Shown one piece after another: positions 26,489 to 35,735 of a DNA stretch of 64,000 nt (positions are counted from its first letter, which is position 1; every line of letters starts with the position of its first letter). Source of the DNA: Nonomuraea sp. PA05. Lineage in GTDB: Bacteria; Actinomycetota; Actinomycetes; Streptosporangiales; Streptosporangiaceae. Made by a program: the position numbers and the translations under genes. The stretch lies in the NCBI RefSeq assembly GCF_008086045.1, contig NZ_VSEY01000013.1, forward strand, positions 216,193 to 280,192, written 5' to 3'. The notes beneath the pieces were generated by a model. That model was not told the DNA's origin, did no database searches, and worked only from the letters and a program-made list of their open reading frames with translations.

Positions 26489-27238
26489 TCAAGGTTCAAC
26501 GGAACGCACGCGCCCGCGGTACCGCTCCCGAAGCCTCGCGTTGACCTCGTCACCGCCGGCGAGATTGGCGGACACGAACACCGGCACCTCGACTCCCCGA
26601 TCCAGCAGGCGGCGGCACACGAGTTCAGTGAGCACCTGGGCGATGAGCACACCCGTCAACGAAGAGACCGCTCCGACCCGGATCCCCGGCGCCGGCTCCA
26701 CGCTCGCGTCTCCGGCAGGAGCGAGGTTGTCGAGCACTATGTCAGCGAGATCGACCAGGTGAGGACCGGCAGTGTGCCGCGCCGACGGTGAGCGGGTATG
26801 CGCGAGGGAGGTGATGGCGACCACGCGGTGTCCCCGTTCGCGTGCCAGGTGCGCCATCTCCACGACGGCCGCGTTCACGCCGGAGTTCGACACGATCAGG
26901 AAGGGATCGCCCGGCTGGGGTCGTGCCAGCTCGTAGATCCGCTCGGCGAGACCCGGAACCCGTTCGTACGTCGGGTCCAATATCTCCTTCGGATCCGCTC
27001 CGCCGAACATCACCAGGTCCTTGACGCTCAGCATTCCGGCGGGGGCGAGCCCGCCGGCGCGTCCGGTGAGTTCGAGGGCCACGACTCTCGAGTGTCCGGT
27101 GGCGAAGGATTGCAGGACGCCTCCCGCGGCCAGCGAGTCGGCCACCAAGGCGGCAGCCTCCTGTATCGCCGGCATCTGGGTGTCCAGGACCCGGCTCATC
27201 AGGGCTGGAGCCTGCGCTGCGAACTCAGATGCGGTCAT
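26489..27238 (-). CDS. SIS-domain sugar-phosphate-binding protein
   Basis: 249 aa from an ATG with GGAGGAG upstream. The SIS fold is visible in SFATGHSRVVALELTGR near residue 45 and SNSGVNAAVVEMA near 115, typical of sugar-phosphate isomerase/deaminase domains. It overlaps the preceding ceramidase-like gene by 14 bases and is the last gene of a coupled operon that also has a sugar kinase. It probably handles an amino-sugar phosphate such as N-acetylglucosamine 6-phosphate (inference from neighbours). Confidence 0.85.
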   Translation of the reverse strand: MTASEFAAQAPALMSRVLDTQMPAIQEAAALVADSLAAGGVLQSFATGHSRVVALELTGRAGGLAPAGMLSVKDLVMFGGADPKEILDPTYERVPGLAERIYELARPQPGDPFLIVSNSGVNAAVVEMAHLARERGHRVVAITSLAHTRSPSARHTAGPHLVDLADIVLDNLAPAGDASVEPAPGIRVGAVSSLTGVLIAQVLTELVCRRLLDRGVEVPVFVSANLAGGDEVNARLRERYRGRVRSVEP

Positions 27239-28448
27239 CTCTCCTCCGGTGCATGAGTTGCGCCGCCGCGTCGATCGCGGCCGCGACGACGAGTTCGCCG
27301 CTTCCCCTGGCGACGGGGCTGACCAGGGTCTCGTAGCTCGTCGGCGTGGCGCGGCTCGGCAGGTACCCGAGATAGCCGTTGGCGTAGCCCAGGACGACGA
27401 CGTCGATGCCCGGCGCCGCGGCCCCGGCCCGGATCTGCTCTCCCAGCTCCAGGAACAACTCGCCGGGCACGGCCACCAGCGTGACCGCACCCAGCGCGAG
27501 CGCCTGCACCTCGATCTCGTAGGGAGTGGAGTGATCGCGAGCCATCAGGTCGCGTGCGATCCGCCGTCCCTGTTCGAGCACGCTCAGACCGCGCCCCCCG
27601 GTGAGACCGCCGTCGTCCGAGGCCACCGCCTCCCCCGGCTGCTTCGCCGTAAGCCGGACGCGTGCCGGCACTGGAGGAATGAGGGTCGTACTGCCCGGCG
27701 CGTCCGCGGGACGCACTCCGCCGCGGAGACGATCGGCCACGAGTGCGGCGAGCCGGTCGATCTCGTGCTCATCGCATCCACGCCGGGTGTGCCTGGTGCT
27801 GATGTCTCCGGCGGGGCCGGTGCCCGCCACCACCCAGCGGGTGGGGGTGCGCAGCGCGCGCCTGATGCCTCCGCTGAGGTCGGCACTGGCGCTGTGGTTG
27901 TCGTACGGGAGGACCGTGGGATGCACGGGCGAGATCACGATCATCCCCGCGACCTGGCCCTCCGAACTCACCACGAGCACGTCCACCGGTATGTCGATCG
28001 CTCGCAACTCCGGGAGGTTGCGACGGCTGGCGAGATCAGGAACGCGTACGCGGCTGGCGTGCAGCGTGGCGTCCCGTTCGTCCGCGAGCGCCGCGGAGGT
28101 GGCGCGCATCGCGGCTGACTCCAGGCGCTCGGACAGCTCCGGAGGTGTCGGGGCGCCGCCCGGGTTGCAGCCCGCTTCCGGTCCGGCATGGGTGTGGGTC
28201 GCCGCGACCCAGCACGAGTCGATCGCCAGGCTCCTCGCGCCGGCTCGGATGCGTTCCACGACGTCGCTGTTCACACAGACCAGGTCCGCCACGATGAGGG
28301 CGAACCTGTGCTGCCCGTCCCTGAAGGTGACGGCGTGCACCTCAAGGGGATCGAGAACGCCGGACAGCCCGTGTGGGCGGTCGGCATATCCCCCCATCGC
28401 CTCGCCGGCAACGATCCGCAGGTGATCGACACCGTGTCCGACTCTCAT
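27225..28448 (-). CDS. Neutral/alkaline ceramidase-like protein
   Basis: 407 aa, shorter than full ceramidases (about 650 aa), with the N-terminal domain pattern: GGYADRPHG, LIVADLVCVNSDVVERI, VAATHTHAGPEAG. A GPAGDIST motif lies where the nucleophile-bearing GDVS motif of the family would be. No signal peptide is present, so it is probably cytoplasmic. The start overlaps the kinase stop (ATGA). Bacterial members sit in carbohydrate operons and may hydrolyse an amide-linked sugar or lipid; the substrate is unknown. Confidence 0.78.
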   Translation of the reverse strand: MRVGHGVDHLRIVAGEAMGGYADRPHGLSGVLDPLEVHAVTFRDGQHRFALIVADLVCVNSDVVERIRAGARSLAIDSCWVAATHTHAGPEAGCNPGGAPTPPELSERLESAAMRATSAALADERDATLHASRVRVPDLASRRNLPELRAIDIPVDVLVVSSEGQVAGMIVISPVHPTVLPYDNHSASADLSGGIRRALRTPTRWVVAGTGPAGDISTRHTRRGCDEHEIDRLAALVADRLRGGVRPADAPGSTTLIPPVPARVRLTAKQPGEAVASDDGGLTGGRGLSVLEQGRRIARDLMARDHSTPYEIEVQALALGAVTLVAVPGELFLELGEQIRAGAAAPGIDVVVLGYANGYLGYLPSRATPTSYETLVSPVARGSGELVVAAAIDAAAQLMHRRRDDRI

Positions 28449-29377
28449 CTATGACCTCGGATTCCGGTACGCAACAATGATCGGTAAGGCTCTTCCCGCC
28501 GCAGGAGCACCGTCCCGCCCTCCAGCGGACCCGCCACCGGCGGGAGCAGGGGCAGCCCGCGACCGGCGAGCGCGGCGGCCAGCCTCGTGTGCAGAACCTC
28601 GCCGGACTCGAGCAAGCGGCCGCTCCATGAGACCCGGTCGCCCGCGTCCGGCAGCCGGGCGACCGCTCTCGCCGCGGCGGCGGCGAGCTGCTCCGCGGCC
28701 TCGTCGCAGATCGCGCTTGCCACGTCGTCGTGATCGGCCGACTCCAGGACGGCGCGGGCGAAGCCCGCGATGCGCGCGACCGGTTCGGCGTCGCGGTAGA
28801 ACGCCTGCAGACTCGGCAGGTCGGTGCCACCGAGCTCACGCGTCAGCAGCTCGGCGAGCGGAGTGGCCGGTCCGGTGCCGTCGAGCGCCGCGGTGGCCGC
28901 GCGCATGCCCGCCAAGCCGACGGCGTACGCACTGCCGCGGTCACCGAGGGCAGGGCCCCAGCCATCGACCTTGACCCTCCGGCCCGACGCTCCGATGCCC
29001 AGCACCGTGGTGCCCGTACCCACGCAGATCACCGTGCCCGCCCCGGCGAGCGCGCCGGCGTGCGCCAGCAATCCGTCCTCCACCACCAGCGCGGGGCCGC
29101 CGAAGAGCTCTTCCAAGCCTTGGGCGAGCAGGCGCAGCCGAGCTGGGTCGCCCGGCACCGTGGTGAGGCCCGCGACAACGGCCGCCGGGGCCGCGGGCCG
29201 CGCCAGGCCGGCCGCAGCGCATCTGACGCTTTCCAGGACGCGGGCGACACCGTCCTCGTGGGGGTGATAGGTCAGACCTGGCCCGACGCCGTATTCACGG
29301 CGGATTCCGTCGGTCACCAGCAGGCGCAGCTCGGATTTGCCGCCGTCGACGCAGACGACGGTCTGGTGTGTGCTCAC
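28445..29377 (-). CDS. BadF/BadG/BcrA/BcrD-type ATPase, N-acetylglucosamine kinase-like
   Basis: 310 aa from the GTG that overlaps the stop of the permease remnant (GTGA). The ASKHA fold is shown by CVDGGKSELRLLVTD at the N-terminus (phosphate loop), ICVGTGTTVLGIG and GWGPALGDRGSAYAVG (the GDxGSA motif of N-acetylglucosamine kinases). It probably phosphorylates an imported amino sugar. The neighbouring SIS and ceramidase-like genes fit one catabolic route. Confidence 0.87.
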   Translation of the reverse strand: MSTHQTVVCVDGGKSELRLLVTDGIRREYGVGPGLTYHPHEDGVARVLESVRCAAAGLARPAAPAAVVAGLTTVPGDPARLRLLAQGLEELFGGPALVVEDGLLAHAGALAGAGTVICVGTGTTVLGIGASGRRVKVDGWGPALGDRGSAYAVGLAGMRAATAALDGTGPATPLAELLTRELGGTDLPSLQAFYRDAEPVARIAGFARAVLESADHDDVASAICDEAAEQLAAAAARAVARLPDAGDRVSWSGRLLESGEVLHTRLAAALAGRGLPLLPPVAGPLEGGTVLLRREEPYRSLLRTGIRGHR

Positions 29378-29529
29378 CGGGACATCCCTGCCGTCAGCCC
29401 GGCGATGATCTGCTTGATGGCGAAGGCGAAGACCAGGGCGAGCGGCACGAGTGCGATCACCAGACCGGCGAAGAGCGCCGCCCGATCGGTGGCGAACTCG
29501 CCGAAGAATCGGGTCAGTCCCACGGGGAC
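29374..29529 (-). pseudogene. C-terminal remnant of a carbohydrate ABC-transporter permease
   Basis: Only about 51 codons remain (VPVGLTRFFGEFATDRAALF to LTAGMSR). They match the end of MalG-type inner-membrane permeases, including the last membrane helix and the typical LTAG ending. Upstream sequence in the frame is not permease-like. The stop overlaps the kinase GTG, so the original operon was permease-kinase-ceramidase-like-SIS. The transporter has been deleted. Confidence 0.82.
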
Positions 29530-29761
29530 TCTGTGGGCGCCGCGGGACGACCTGCTCGGCTGCCGACGCCGGAGATCTGGCGTGGGTACGCCGACGACGT
29601 GACCGGCGCCGACATCCCCGACATCCCCGAGAAGCGGCCAGAGACCCTGCCGATCGCCGTAGCCAGGCCGCGTGGCGGGGCGGGCGCAACAAATCTTCTG
29701 GACACACTTCCGTCGTGCCCGAAATATCCCACCTACGCTGATCTTTGTGAGGACGCGTCGA

Positions 29762-30769
29762 ATGACGACATGGATTCGGATCATCTTCATCCACGGTAGC
29801 CGGACGGTCCCGGCCGCCGTGGCGCTGCTCGTAGTGCTCGGGCTCGTACCGGCGACCGCGAACGCCGCCACGAGTGGCGGGCAGAACGCGGTGGCAGCCG
29901 GCCCTGCGACCGCCGTCTCCCCCACGACCGCGACGTACAAGATCTGGCACTGGAACATGGCCGGGCATCATCAGCACCTGGGCTCGACGACGAACGGCAT
30001 CATCCAGGCGATCGCCGGCTCGATCAGCTATCGCCAGCCGGACTTCGTGTCCATCAACGAGATCTGCCGCAACCAGTACAGCGCCGTGATCGACGCCCTC
30101 CAGAAGATGGGCTGGCCGCAGAGTCCCACGAACTTCGCCCGCTACGAGCCGATGACGGCGGCGGGCGATCCCGGCTACTGCGCCGGGCACGGGATCGGCA
30201 TCGCGATCTTCAGCCGCTACGCGCTGGGCGACACGTTGCGGGAGCCCCTGCCCTACGACGGGTCGGGCAAGCAACGCAAACTCCTCTGCGCACCCGTCGC
30301 GGCACGCCCCTGGACCAGGTTCTGCACCACCCACCTGACGACCGTCGCCGCCGGCAGGGCCGGCCAGCTCGCCGCCGTGCACGAAGTCCTGGAGTCCTAC
30401 CGCTCCCGCGGGAACGTCCCGATCGTCGCGGGCGACTTCAACGTGCAGCCACACTCACCGCTGCTGAACACCTGGTACGACGCCTCGGTGGACAGCGCCG
30501 CCAACGGCGGCAACGTCGGCCACTACCACGAGCTCGACGACCGCGAACCCGTGTGCCCGGGCTGGGGCGAGCAGACCACCGAGAGCAACCAGCTGGGCGC
30601 CTGCGGCCAGTCGGGAAAGGTCGACCTGATCTTCGCCCCCGCCGACCGGCTGGTCAGTTACCGAGCGGACGCCCACCCCATCGGGCACGTCTGCGGCGCC
30701 AACCGCGACAAACCCTGCTCCGACCACCGCATCGTCGACGCCACCGTCTCGGTCATGGCCGGGCAGTGA
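29762..30769 (+). CDS. Secreted endonuclease/exonuclease/phosphatase-family protein
   Basis: 335 aa. The signal peptide after the chosen ATG ends near ANAATS; a GTG five codons upstream is an alternative. The EEP metal-dependent fold is indicated by KIWHWNMAG, FVSINEICRN (metal-binding Glu), AGHGIGIAIFSRY, TTHLTT, VAGDFNVQPHS, GKVDLIF and CSDHRIVDA (catalytic Asp-His). Six or more cysteines suggest disulfides outside the cell. The substrate could be nucleic acid or a phosphoester lipid. It faces away from the truncated sugar operon. Confidence 0.88.
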   Translation: MTTWIRIIFIHGSRTVPAAVALLVVLGLVPATANAATSGGQNAVAAGPATAVSPTTATYKIWHWNMAGHHQHLGSTTNGIIQAIAGSISYRQPDFVSINEICRNQYSAVIDALQKMGWPQSPTNFARYEPMTAAGDPGYCAGHGIGIAIFSRYALGDTLREPLPYDGSGKQRKLLCAPVAARPWTRFCTTHLTTVAAGRAGQLAAVHEVLESYRSRGNVPIVAGDFNVQPHSPLLNTWYDASVDSAANGGNVGHYHELDDREPVCPGWGEQTTESNQLGACGQSGKVDLIFAPADRLVSYRADAHPIGHVCGANRDKPCSDHRIVDATVSVMAGQ

Positions 30770-31520
30770 CGCCCAAGCCGGTCCGGCTGAGCCCCGAAGG
30801 CGATCGCGTGGTCACCCGGCCCTACGGTAGGAGAGAGCGTCCGCGGGACGCATGCTGCGGCGACGCGTGTCCTGGAGCCGGCTCGGCAGGCGCCTGCCGA
30901 GCATGGATTCCAGCCGGGCGATCCGTCCGGACAGCGCCTGCCATCGACGTTGCCGGAGTGTCCGAGAAACGCCTCGGCGTGCGGCCGCAGTGCGCCAAGG
31001 CGATCAACCGCCGGATGGTCCCGGTGCGGCAAATGCACCAAGGCCAACCGGCGAGGAGGCCGCCGAGCCCGCCTGAACAGCTCGGCAGCCGCATCGCCGC
31101 AGGCTACGACGGCACTGCCTCGCCGCCTGAACCTCCTGCGCCTGACTCGCTCGCCGTGCACGCGAACAAGCCGGCCAGCATGCTGCGAGACCGCGGACGT
31201 GTAGGGCTTCACGCCCACCCGCTGACATCGAATGCGCAAGCCGGTGTAGTCGGTGCTGTGGCTCGTGTTGTCGCTCGGCCACAGGTACTCGCCGTGGCCG
31301 GCGGTGGTGTGCCGGGTGCGGCGACAGTGATCGTCTTGGCGTTTGCGGACGGTGCCCTCGCTCAAGGCATGGCTCCAGCCGGGAGACGTAGTCGTCCGCG
31401 AGTCGGCACGGCGTGCTCCGCATCTGCTGGACGCCCGGCACGACCCATACGTTTACCGATATCGACTCATCGACCAGTGCGTGTTGGACATATCGTCCCT
31501 GGTCCTCGTAGCGTTCGTGG
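30770..31520. other. About 750 bases without a recognised gene
   Basis: No intact gene found. It contains a perfect 22-bp palindrome at 30881-30902. On the minus strand between about 31140 and 31365 a protein-like stretch (with GEYLWPSDNTSHSTDYTG and CQRVGVKPY) may be a decayed secreted protein, but frames break on either side and I cannot name it. Confidence 0.5.
30881..30902. repeat. Perfect 22-bp palindrome
   Basis: gctcggcaggc followed directly by its reverse complement gcctgccgagc, with no loop, 112 bases past the EEP gene stop. It could be a terminator, a protein-binding site or a mobile-element end. Confidence 0.85.
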
Positions 31521-32405
31521 GTGACGGAGCGACGCGAGATCCTCAGCGGATCAACCTTCGGGGAACAGATCGGACACGCCGGGACCATCATCGACGGCGA
31601 CCGTGTGCACGTGCCGGGAGCCACCGCGTTCGACCACTCAACGATGATCAGGGAACTCCATGCGAACGAGGAGTTCCAGCAGGTCGACGAGTTGTTCGAG
31701 CGGATCTGGGAGTTCGAGCCGGACGGCCGGCCGCTCAGCGCCGGGCTGATGCGGGCGCTGTCCCACGTGGGCAACTACGTCTCCGGCGCCTTCGACGGCG
31801 ACCTGATGGTCGGGGCGTCGGTGGGCTTCTTCGGACGAGACTCGACCCTGCACTCGAACACCACGGGCGCGACGGCAGGCCGGGGCATCGGTTTCGAGCT
31901 GAAGCTGCACCAGCGGCTCTGGGCGCTGGAGCGTGGAATCTCCCAGATCACCTGGACCTACGACCCACTGGTCCGCCGCAACGCGCACTTCAACCTGGCC
32001 AAGCTGGGCGCGCGGCCGACGGAGTACCTGCCGAACTTCTACGGCGTGATGGCCGATGCCATCAACCAGGGTGACGAGTCCGATCGGATCCTGGCCGTGT
32101 GGCCGCTGACCGATCCACGGGTCGAGGCGGCGGTCCGGCGGGTGCCGCACCTGCCGACGGTGCCGGAGGACGCCGTCGTCGGGCTGGGCAACGACGGCGA
32201 GCGCCCGGTCGAGGGCCGTACCGACGGACGCGTGGTGCTGATCGCGGTCCCCGAGGACATCGAACGGCTGCGCAAGGTGGACGCCGGCGCCGCCAAGGCG
32301 TGGCGGCACGCCGTGCGCGACTTGCTGGGCGGCCTCATGGCGGAGGGCGCCACGGTGACCGGCTTCCATCGCAAGACGTACTACATGGTAGAGCGGAACA
32401 CATGA
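31521..32405 (+). CDS. Predicted GNAT-superfamily acetyltransferase-like protein (COG3375 type)
   Basis: Up to 294 aa from GTG 31521. The conserved part begins at MIRELHANEEFQQVDELFERIW (ATG 31644), so the first 41 residues may not be translated; neither start has a good ribosome site. The core (GASVGFFG, HSNTTGATAGRGIGFELK, ITWTYDPLVRRNAHFNLAKLGA, EYLPNFYG) fits a family of predicted GNAT acetyltransferases sometimes mislabelled chorismate synthase. The substrate is unknown. Confidence 0.75.
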   Translation: MTERREILSGSTFGEQIGHAGTIIDGDRVHVPGATAFDHSTMIRELHANEEFQQVDELFERIWEFEPDGRPLSAGLMRALSHVGNYVSGAFDGDLMVGASVGFFGRDSTLHSNTTGATAGRGIGFELKLHQRLWALERGISQITWTYDPLVRRNAHFNLAKLGARPTEYLPNFYGVMADAINQGDESDRILAVWPLTDPRVEAAVRRVPHLPTVPEDAVVGLGNDGERPVEGRTDGRVVLIAVPEDIERLRKVDAGAAKAWRHAVRDLLGGLMAEGATVTGFHRKTYYMVERNT

Positions 32406-32444
32406 AGATCGACTGCAGGACCGCACCCGATATCCTCGACGATC

Positions 32445-33362
32445 ATGAATGAGGGCACACGGGACGAGATCCGCTCCATCGTGGAGGCGTTGCGCGGCGA
32501 GCGCTTCGACGGCAAGAGGGAGGTTGAGCGGGAGTTCCTGGATCGGGGCGCGCCGATCGTCGCCGAACTGCTGGACATCGCGGCGGACGAGGGCGCGCTT
32601 CCGCACATCTTCAAGGACTGGTTCAAGGAGGTCGGCGGAGCGGCCGATGAGTTCCTGCGCATCCGCCGCGACGGGCCGGGACGGCTGCGGCGGTACGCAC
32701 TGGAGGCTCTGGCGAGCCTGGGCGCCGCGCACCGCCTTGACCCCCGGGACCGCGCGGCCGTCGAGCGGCTGGTCCGGCTCCGGCTCAGCGACGCCGGGGA
32801 TGGCGGGTCCCGCCGGCCGAGGTACTGGCCCGGCTTCTGGGTGACCGTACGCGGCGACGACCTCAAGGCGATCACGGCCGAACTGGGCCTGCACCACCTG
32901 ACCCGTGCGACCGTCCCGATGGGCGTACACGCCGCGGTGATGGAGGAGCACTTCATCACCATGACCGGTCCCGCGGGCAAGCCGCAGTACGCCGAACGGA
33001 TCTTCATCTCGCCGCCGGTGCAGGGCTGGCGGATCCTCTTCCTCGGTCACGAAAGCCTGGGGCACCTGGTCGACTGGGCGGACCGGCTCAGCGGCGTCTG
33101 CGGCGAGGCGCACGCCTACTACAACGACGCGTACGACAGTGACGACGGGTTCTGGTACGTCGGCCGCGACGGCCGCCGCCACCGCGGGCCGTTCTCCTTC
33201 GAGGACGAGGAGGACGAGAAGGCGGACCCCGACACCGCCGCCGCGTACCTGAGCGTCACGCCCGACGCCCTGATGCTGGCCGACGACCTCTCGGACGGCC
33301 GGCTCGCCACCACTCACCCCGAGGTGACCCCCTGGCACTTCAGGGGCGCTCTGCCGATCTGA
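32445..33362 (+). CDS. Hypothetical protein
   Basis: 305 aa. The N-terminal 110 residues are helical with Arg/Glu-rich repeats (RSIVEALRGERF, AELLDIAADEGALPHIF) that could be HEAT-like. The C-terminal half is beta-rich and aromatic (YWPGFWVTVRG, YNDAYDSDDGFWYVGRDGR) and ends in an acidic stretch (EDEEDEKADPD). No signal peptide or membrane helix. It starts 39 bases after the acetyltransferase-like gene, so they may be co-transcribed. I do not recognise the family. Confidence 0.7.
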   Translation: MNEGTRDEIRSIVEALRGERFDGKREVEREFLDRGAPIVAELLDIAADEGALPHIFKDWFKEVGGAADEFLRIRRDGPGRLRRYALEALASLGAAHRLDPRDRAAVERLVRLRLSDAGDGGSRRPRYWPGFWVTVRGDDLKAITAELGLHHLTRATVPMGVHAAVMEEHFITMTGPAGKPQYAERIFISPPVQGWRILFLGHESLGHLVDWADRLSGVCGEAHAYYNDAYDSDDGFWYVGRDGRRHRGPFSFEDEEDEKADPDTAAAYLSVTPDALMLADDLSDGRLATTHPEVTPWHFRGALPI

Positions 33363-33434
33363 CCGATGCTGGAGACGCGTTGCCTCCATGGTGTTCGCGG
33401 TGCGCGCAGCCGGGAAACGGACAGGCCGAACGCG

Positions 33435-33934
33435 ATGTCACCGTACCGGCCAACACGCGCCAGGCGGCTCTGGGACGACCCGGTCGGCCTGGCGCGTGTA
33501 GAGCCCTTGCGTGAACACCTGCGAGACGCCATGAACATCGCCATCGCACTCAACCAGGAAAGCCCCGCGGCCACTCCTTCGGAGAACTGGCGAAGATCCT
33601 CGGCATGCGGCGGGAATCCGTCTACCAGCGCGCGGTCAAGGGCCGCGCGCGCCTCGCCGAGATGCGTGCCCGGCCGGGCGTGACCAGCCTGCGAGTGCAC
33701 CGCGAAGCACGCCTCCAAGAGGCGGCGGTCATGCCCCCGGCTTGGCAGGTGGCAGAGGCGGTCGCACGCGCAGGGCCCGGGACGAGCATCGGCATGGACA
33801 TGACAGCGGCCGCGGTCAGCCCGGCAACGGTCCTGGCGAGAGCCGACATGCTGCGGCGCTCCCTTTTGAACCGGGGCATGAGCGGCACCCGAGCACGGCG
33901 GCGCAGGGCGCCGACTCATCCTCGGTTGCAGTGA
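33435..33934 (+). pseudogene. Frameshifted HTH-like gene (copy 1 of a dispersed pair)
   Basis: The reading frame from ATG 33435 runs through VEPLREHLRDAMNIAIALNQE, then breaks in a short A-run. One base later the frame continues as FGELAKILGMRRESVYQRAVKGRARLAEMRARPG to 33934. The second copy at 58052 has one extra A at the same place and stays in frame, so copy 1 carries a one-base deletion. The GELAKILGMRRESVYQ part looks like a helix-turn-helix recognition unit. The C-terminal part is Ala/Arg-rich. Original function unknown. Confidence 0.72.
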
Positions 33935-34079
33935 TCAAGACGTGTCTCACGGAGTCAAGATCGACTCATGGCCGATTGCACCTGCGTCTCGGCCGGCTCC
34001 CGATCCCCCCGGCCTGCAACGGCGCACCTCGGATTGCGCCCCTCCCCTCGCAGACCTGCCCGGGGCAGTGTGGCGTGGT

Positions 34080-35696
34080 TCAGCCGAGCTCAGCAGGCAG
34101 GTCACGCGGATTCACCTTGGCCACGATCAGCGCCGGCGCGCTGGACGCCTTCGCCGTGGCGAGCGCTTGGTCGAGGGCCGCCGTGGTGGTGACGGATTGG
34201 GCGGCCTGCACGCCGAGCCCGTTGGCGAACTTGACGAAGTCCCAGCGGTTGAGCACCACGTACGGCTTGGGCTGGCTGGTGGGATCGCTGAAGTAGTCGG
34301 CGTCGAGCAGGAACTGCTCGAAGGCGTAGATGCCATTGTCGATCACGACCACGACCGGGTTGCGCACGTGGCGGACCATGGTGGACAGCGCTTGGCCGGT
34401 CATGTGGAAGCCACCGTCGCCGCAGATGACCAGCGGGCGCCGGGGCGATCCGAACGACGCCCCGACCGCCGCCGCCACCGAGTGTCCGATCGAGGCCCAC
34501 ACGGCCCCGCACAGGAAACCGTCGCGGCCCTTGACCGGTAGGTGAGCGGCGGAGTGCACGCCGAGGAACGTGTCGGGAATGACCAGCCAGGACGGGTCTA
34601 GCGCGGCGCCGATGCGCTCGAACACCTGGCGATAGGTCAGCGGGCCCGCGGCCGTGGGCGTGACCGGGTCGACGGCGGCCGGTACCGGTCGCGGCGCCGC
34701 CTTGGCGGCCTCGGTGACGAGTGCGGTGATCAGAGCGCCGAGCTGCGCGTTCTGCTTGGCGGCGGTCTTGATCTTCACCTTGCCGTCGTAGGCGGTGATG
34801 ATGCGGTTCGTGCCGGTACGGACGAGCGTGGCGTAGCTGCTGGGGAACACACAGCCGAGCATCACCAGCAGGTCGGCCTGCGCGACGGCGTTCGCGGCCG
34901 GCAGCGAGTGCGGCGGGGCGTAGACGCCGGCCCAGCCGTCGCCCTGCTCGGGCAGCACTCCCTTGGCCGGCAACTGGACCGACCAGCGCACACCGAGCTT
35001 GGCGATCAGGTCGGCGACCTTGTCGGCGAGCCCGTGGCGCTGGATCTCGATGCCGACCAGGATCAACGGCGACGTCGCGGCGCGTACCAGGCCGACGATC
35101 GTGCCGGCGAGTTGCTCCTCGGTGCCCGCAGGCGGTTCGGTGACCGGCAGGGATCCGGACGGGGCCGGGCAGGTCGCCGTCCAGATGTCCCGGTTGATCT
35201 CGATGTAGACGGGTCGCTTGCGTTTGAGCGCGGTGGCGATCGCGGCGTCGACCACGCCCGGCACCGCGGCGGCCGTCGCGGCGCGCGCCGCGCTCGCGGT
35301 GACCAGCTTGTAGGTGCTCAGGTCGTGGTCAGGCTGCCCGGTCGAGTGCGAGAACAGGACGTCGAAGTCCGTCAGGTTGGCGAGGTTGGCCGCGTTGGGG
35401 CCGCCGTTGACGACGACGACCGGGCTGCGCTCGACGAAGGCGCCGGCGATGGCGTTGAGCATGCTGAGCGTGCCCGCGCCGTTGGCGACGGCCACCGCGG
35501 CGAGCCCTCTGGTCCGGGCGTAGCCGTCGGCCGCGTAGCCGGCCTCGAGGTCGCTCGCGGTGACGACCGGCTTGACGCCGTTACGGCCGGCCGCGTCGAA
35601 CAGCCCGGCGCAGTAGGCGGCGGGCACGCCGAACAGCGTGTCGACCCCCTGCTGGGTCAGCCGTTTGAGCACGTAGTCGGCGACGGTGAAAGCCAC
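34080..35696 (-). CDS. ThDP-dependent 2-oxo-acid decarboxylase (pyruvate/indolepyruvate decarboxylase family)
   Basis: 538 aa, the usual length for this family, from a GTG with GGAG 11 bases upstream. The N-terminal PYR domain has GVPAAYCAGLF and DLEAGYAADGYAR (catalytic-type Glu). The C-terminal PP domain has GDGGFHMTGQALSTM followed about 25 residues later by DNGIYAFEQ, the ThDP-Mg site. It is encoded 39 bases downstream of an amino-acid oxidase. The pair could turn an amino acid into a 2-oxo acid and then an aldehyde, for example indole-3-acetaldehyde from tryptophan; the real substrate is not visible. Confidence 0.88.
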   Translation of the reverse strand: MAFTVADYVLKRLTQQGVDTLFGVPAAYCAGLFDAAGRNGVKPVVTASDLEAGYAADGYARTRGLAAVAVANGAGTLSMLNAIAGAFVERSPVVVVNGGPNAANLANLTDFDVLFSHSTGQPDHDLSTYKLVTASAARAATAAAVPGVVDAAIATALKRKRPVYIEINRDIWTATCPAPSGSLPVTEPPAGTEEQLAGTIVGLVRAATSPLILVGIEIQRHGLADKVADLIAKLGVRWSVQLPAKGVLPEQGDGWAGVYAPPHSLPAANAVAQADLLVMLGCVFPSSYATLVRTGTNRIITAYDGKVKIKTAAKQNAQLGALITALVTEAAKAAPRPVPAAVDPVTPTAAGPLTYRQVFERIGAALDPSWLVIPDTFLGVHSAAHLPVKGRDGFLCGAVWASIGHSVAAAVGASFGSPRRPLVICGDGGFHMTGQALSTMVRHVRNPVVVVIDNGIYAFEQFLLDADYFSDPTSQPKPYVVLNRWDFVKFANGLGVQAAQSVTTTAALDQALATAKASSAPALIVAKVNPRDLPAELG

Positions 35697-35735
35697 GATG
35701 ACGCTCCAGTGCAGGCCCGCCGGGGCGGGGATCGG

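Noticed and set aside
31140..31365. Minus-strand protein-like stretch with GEYLWPSDNTSHSTDYTG
   Set aside because: It reads like a protein, but I found no start, no clean ends and no family, so I left it as a note rather than a gene.
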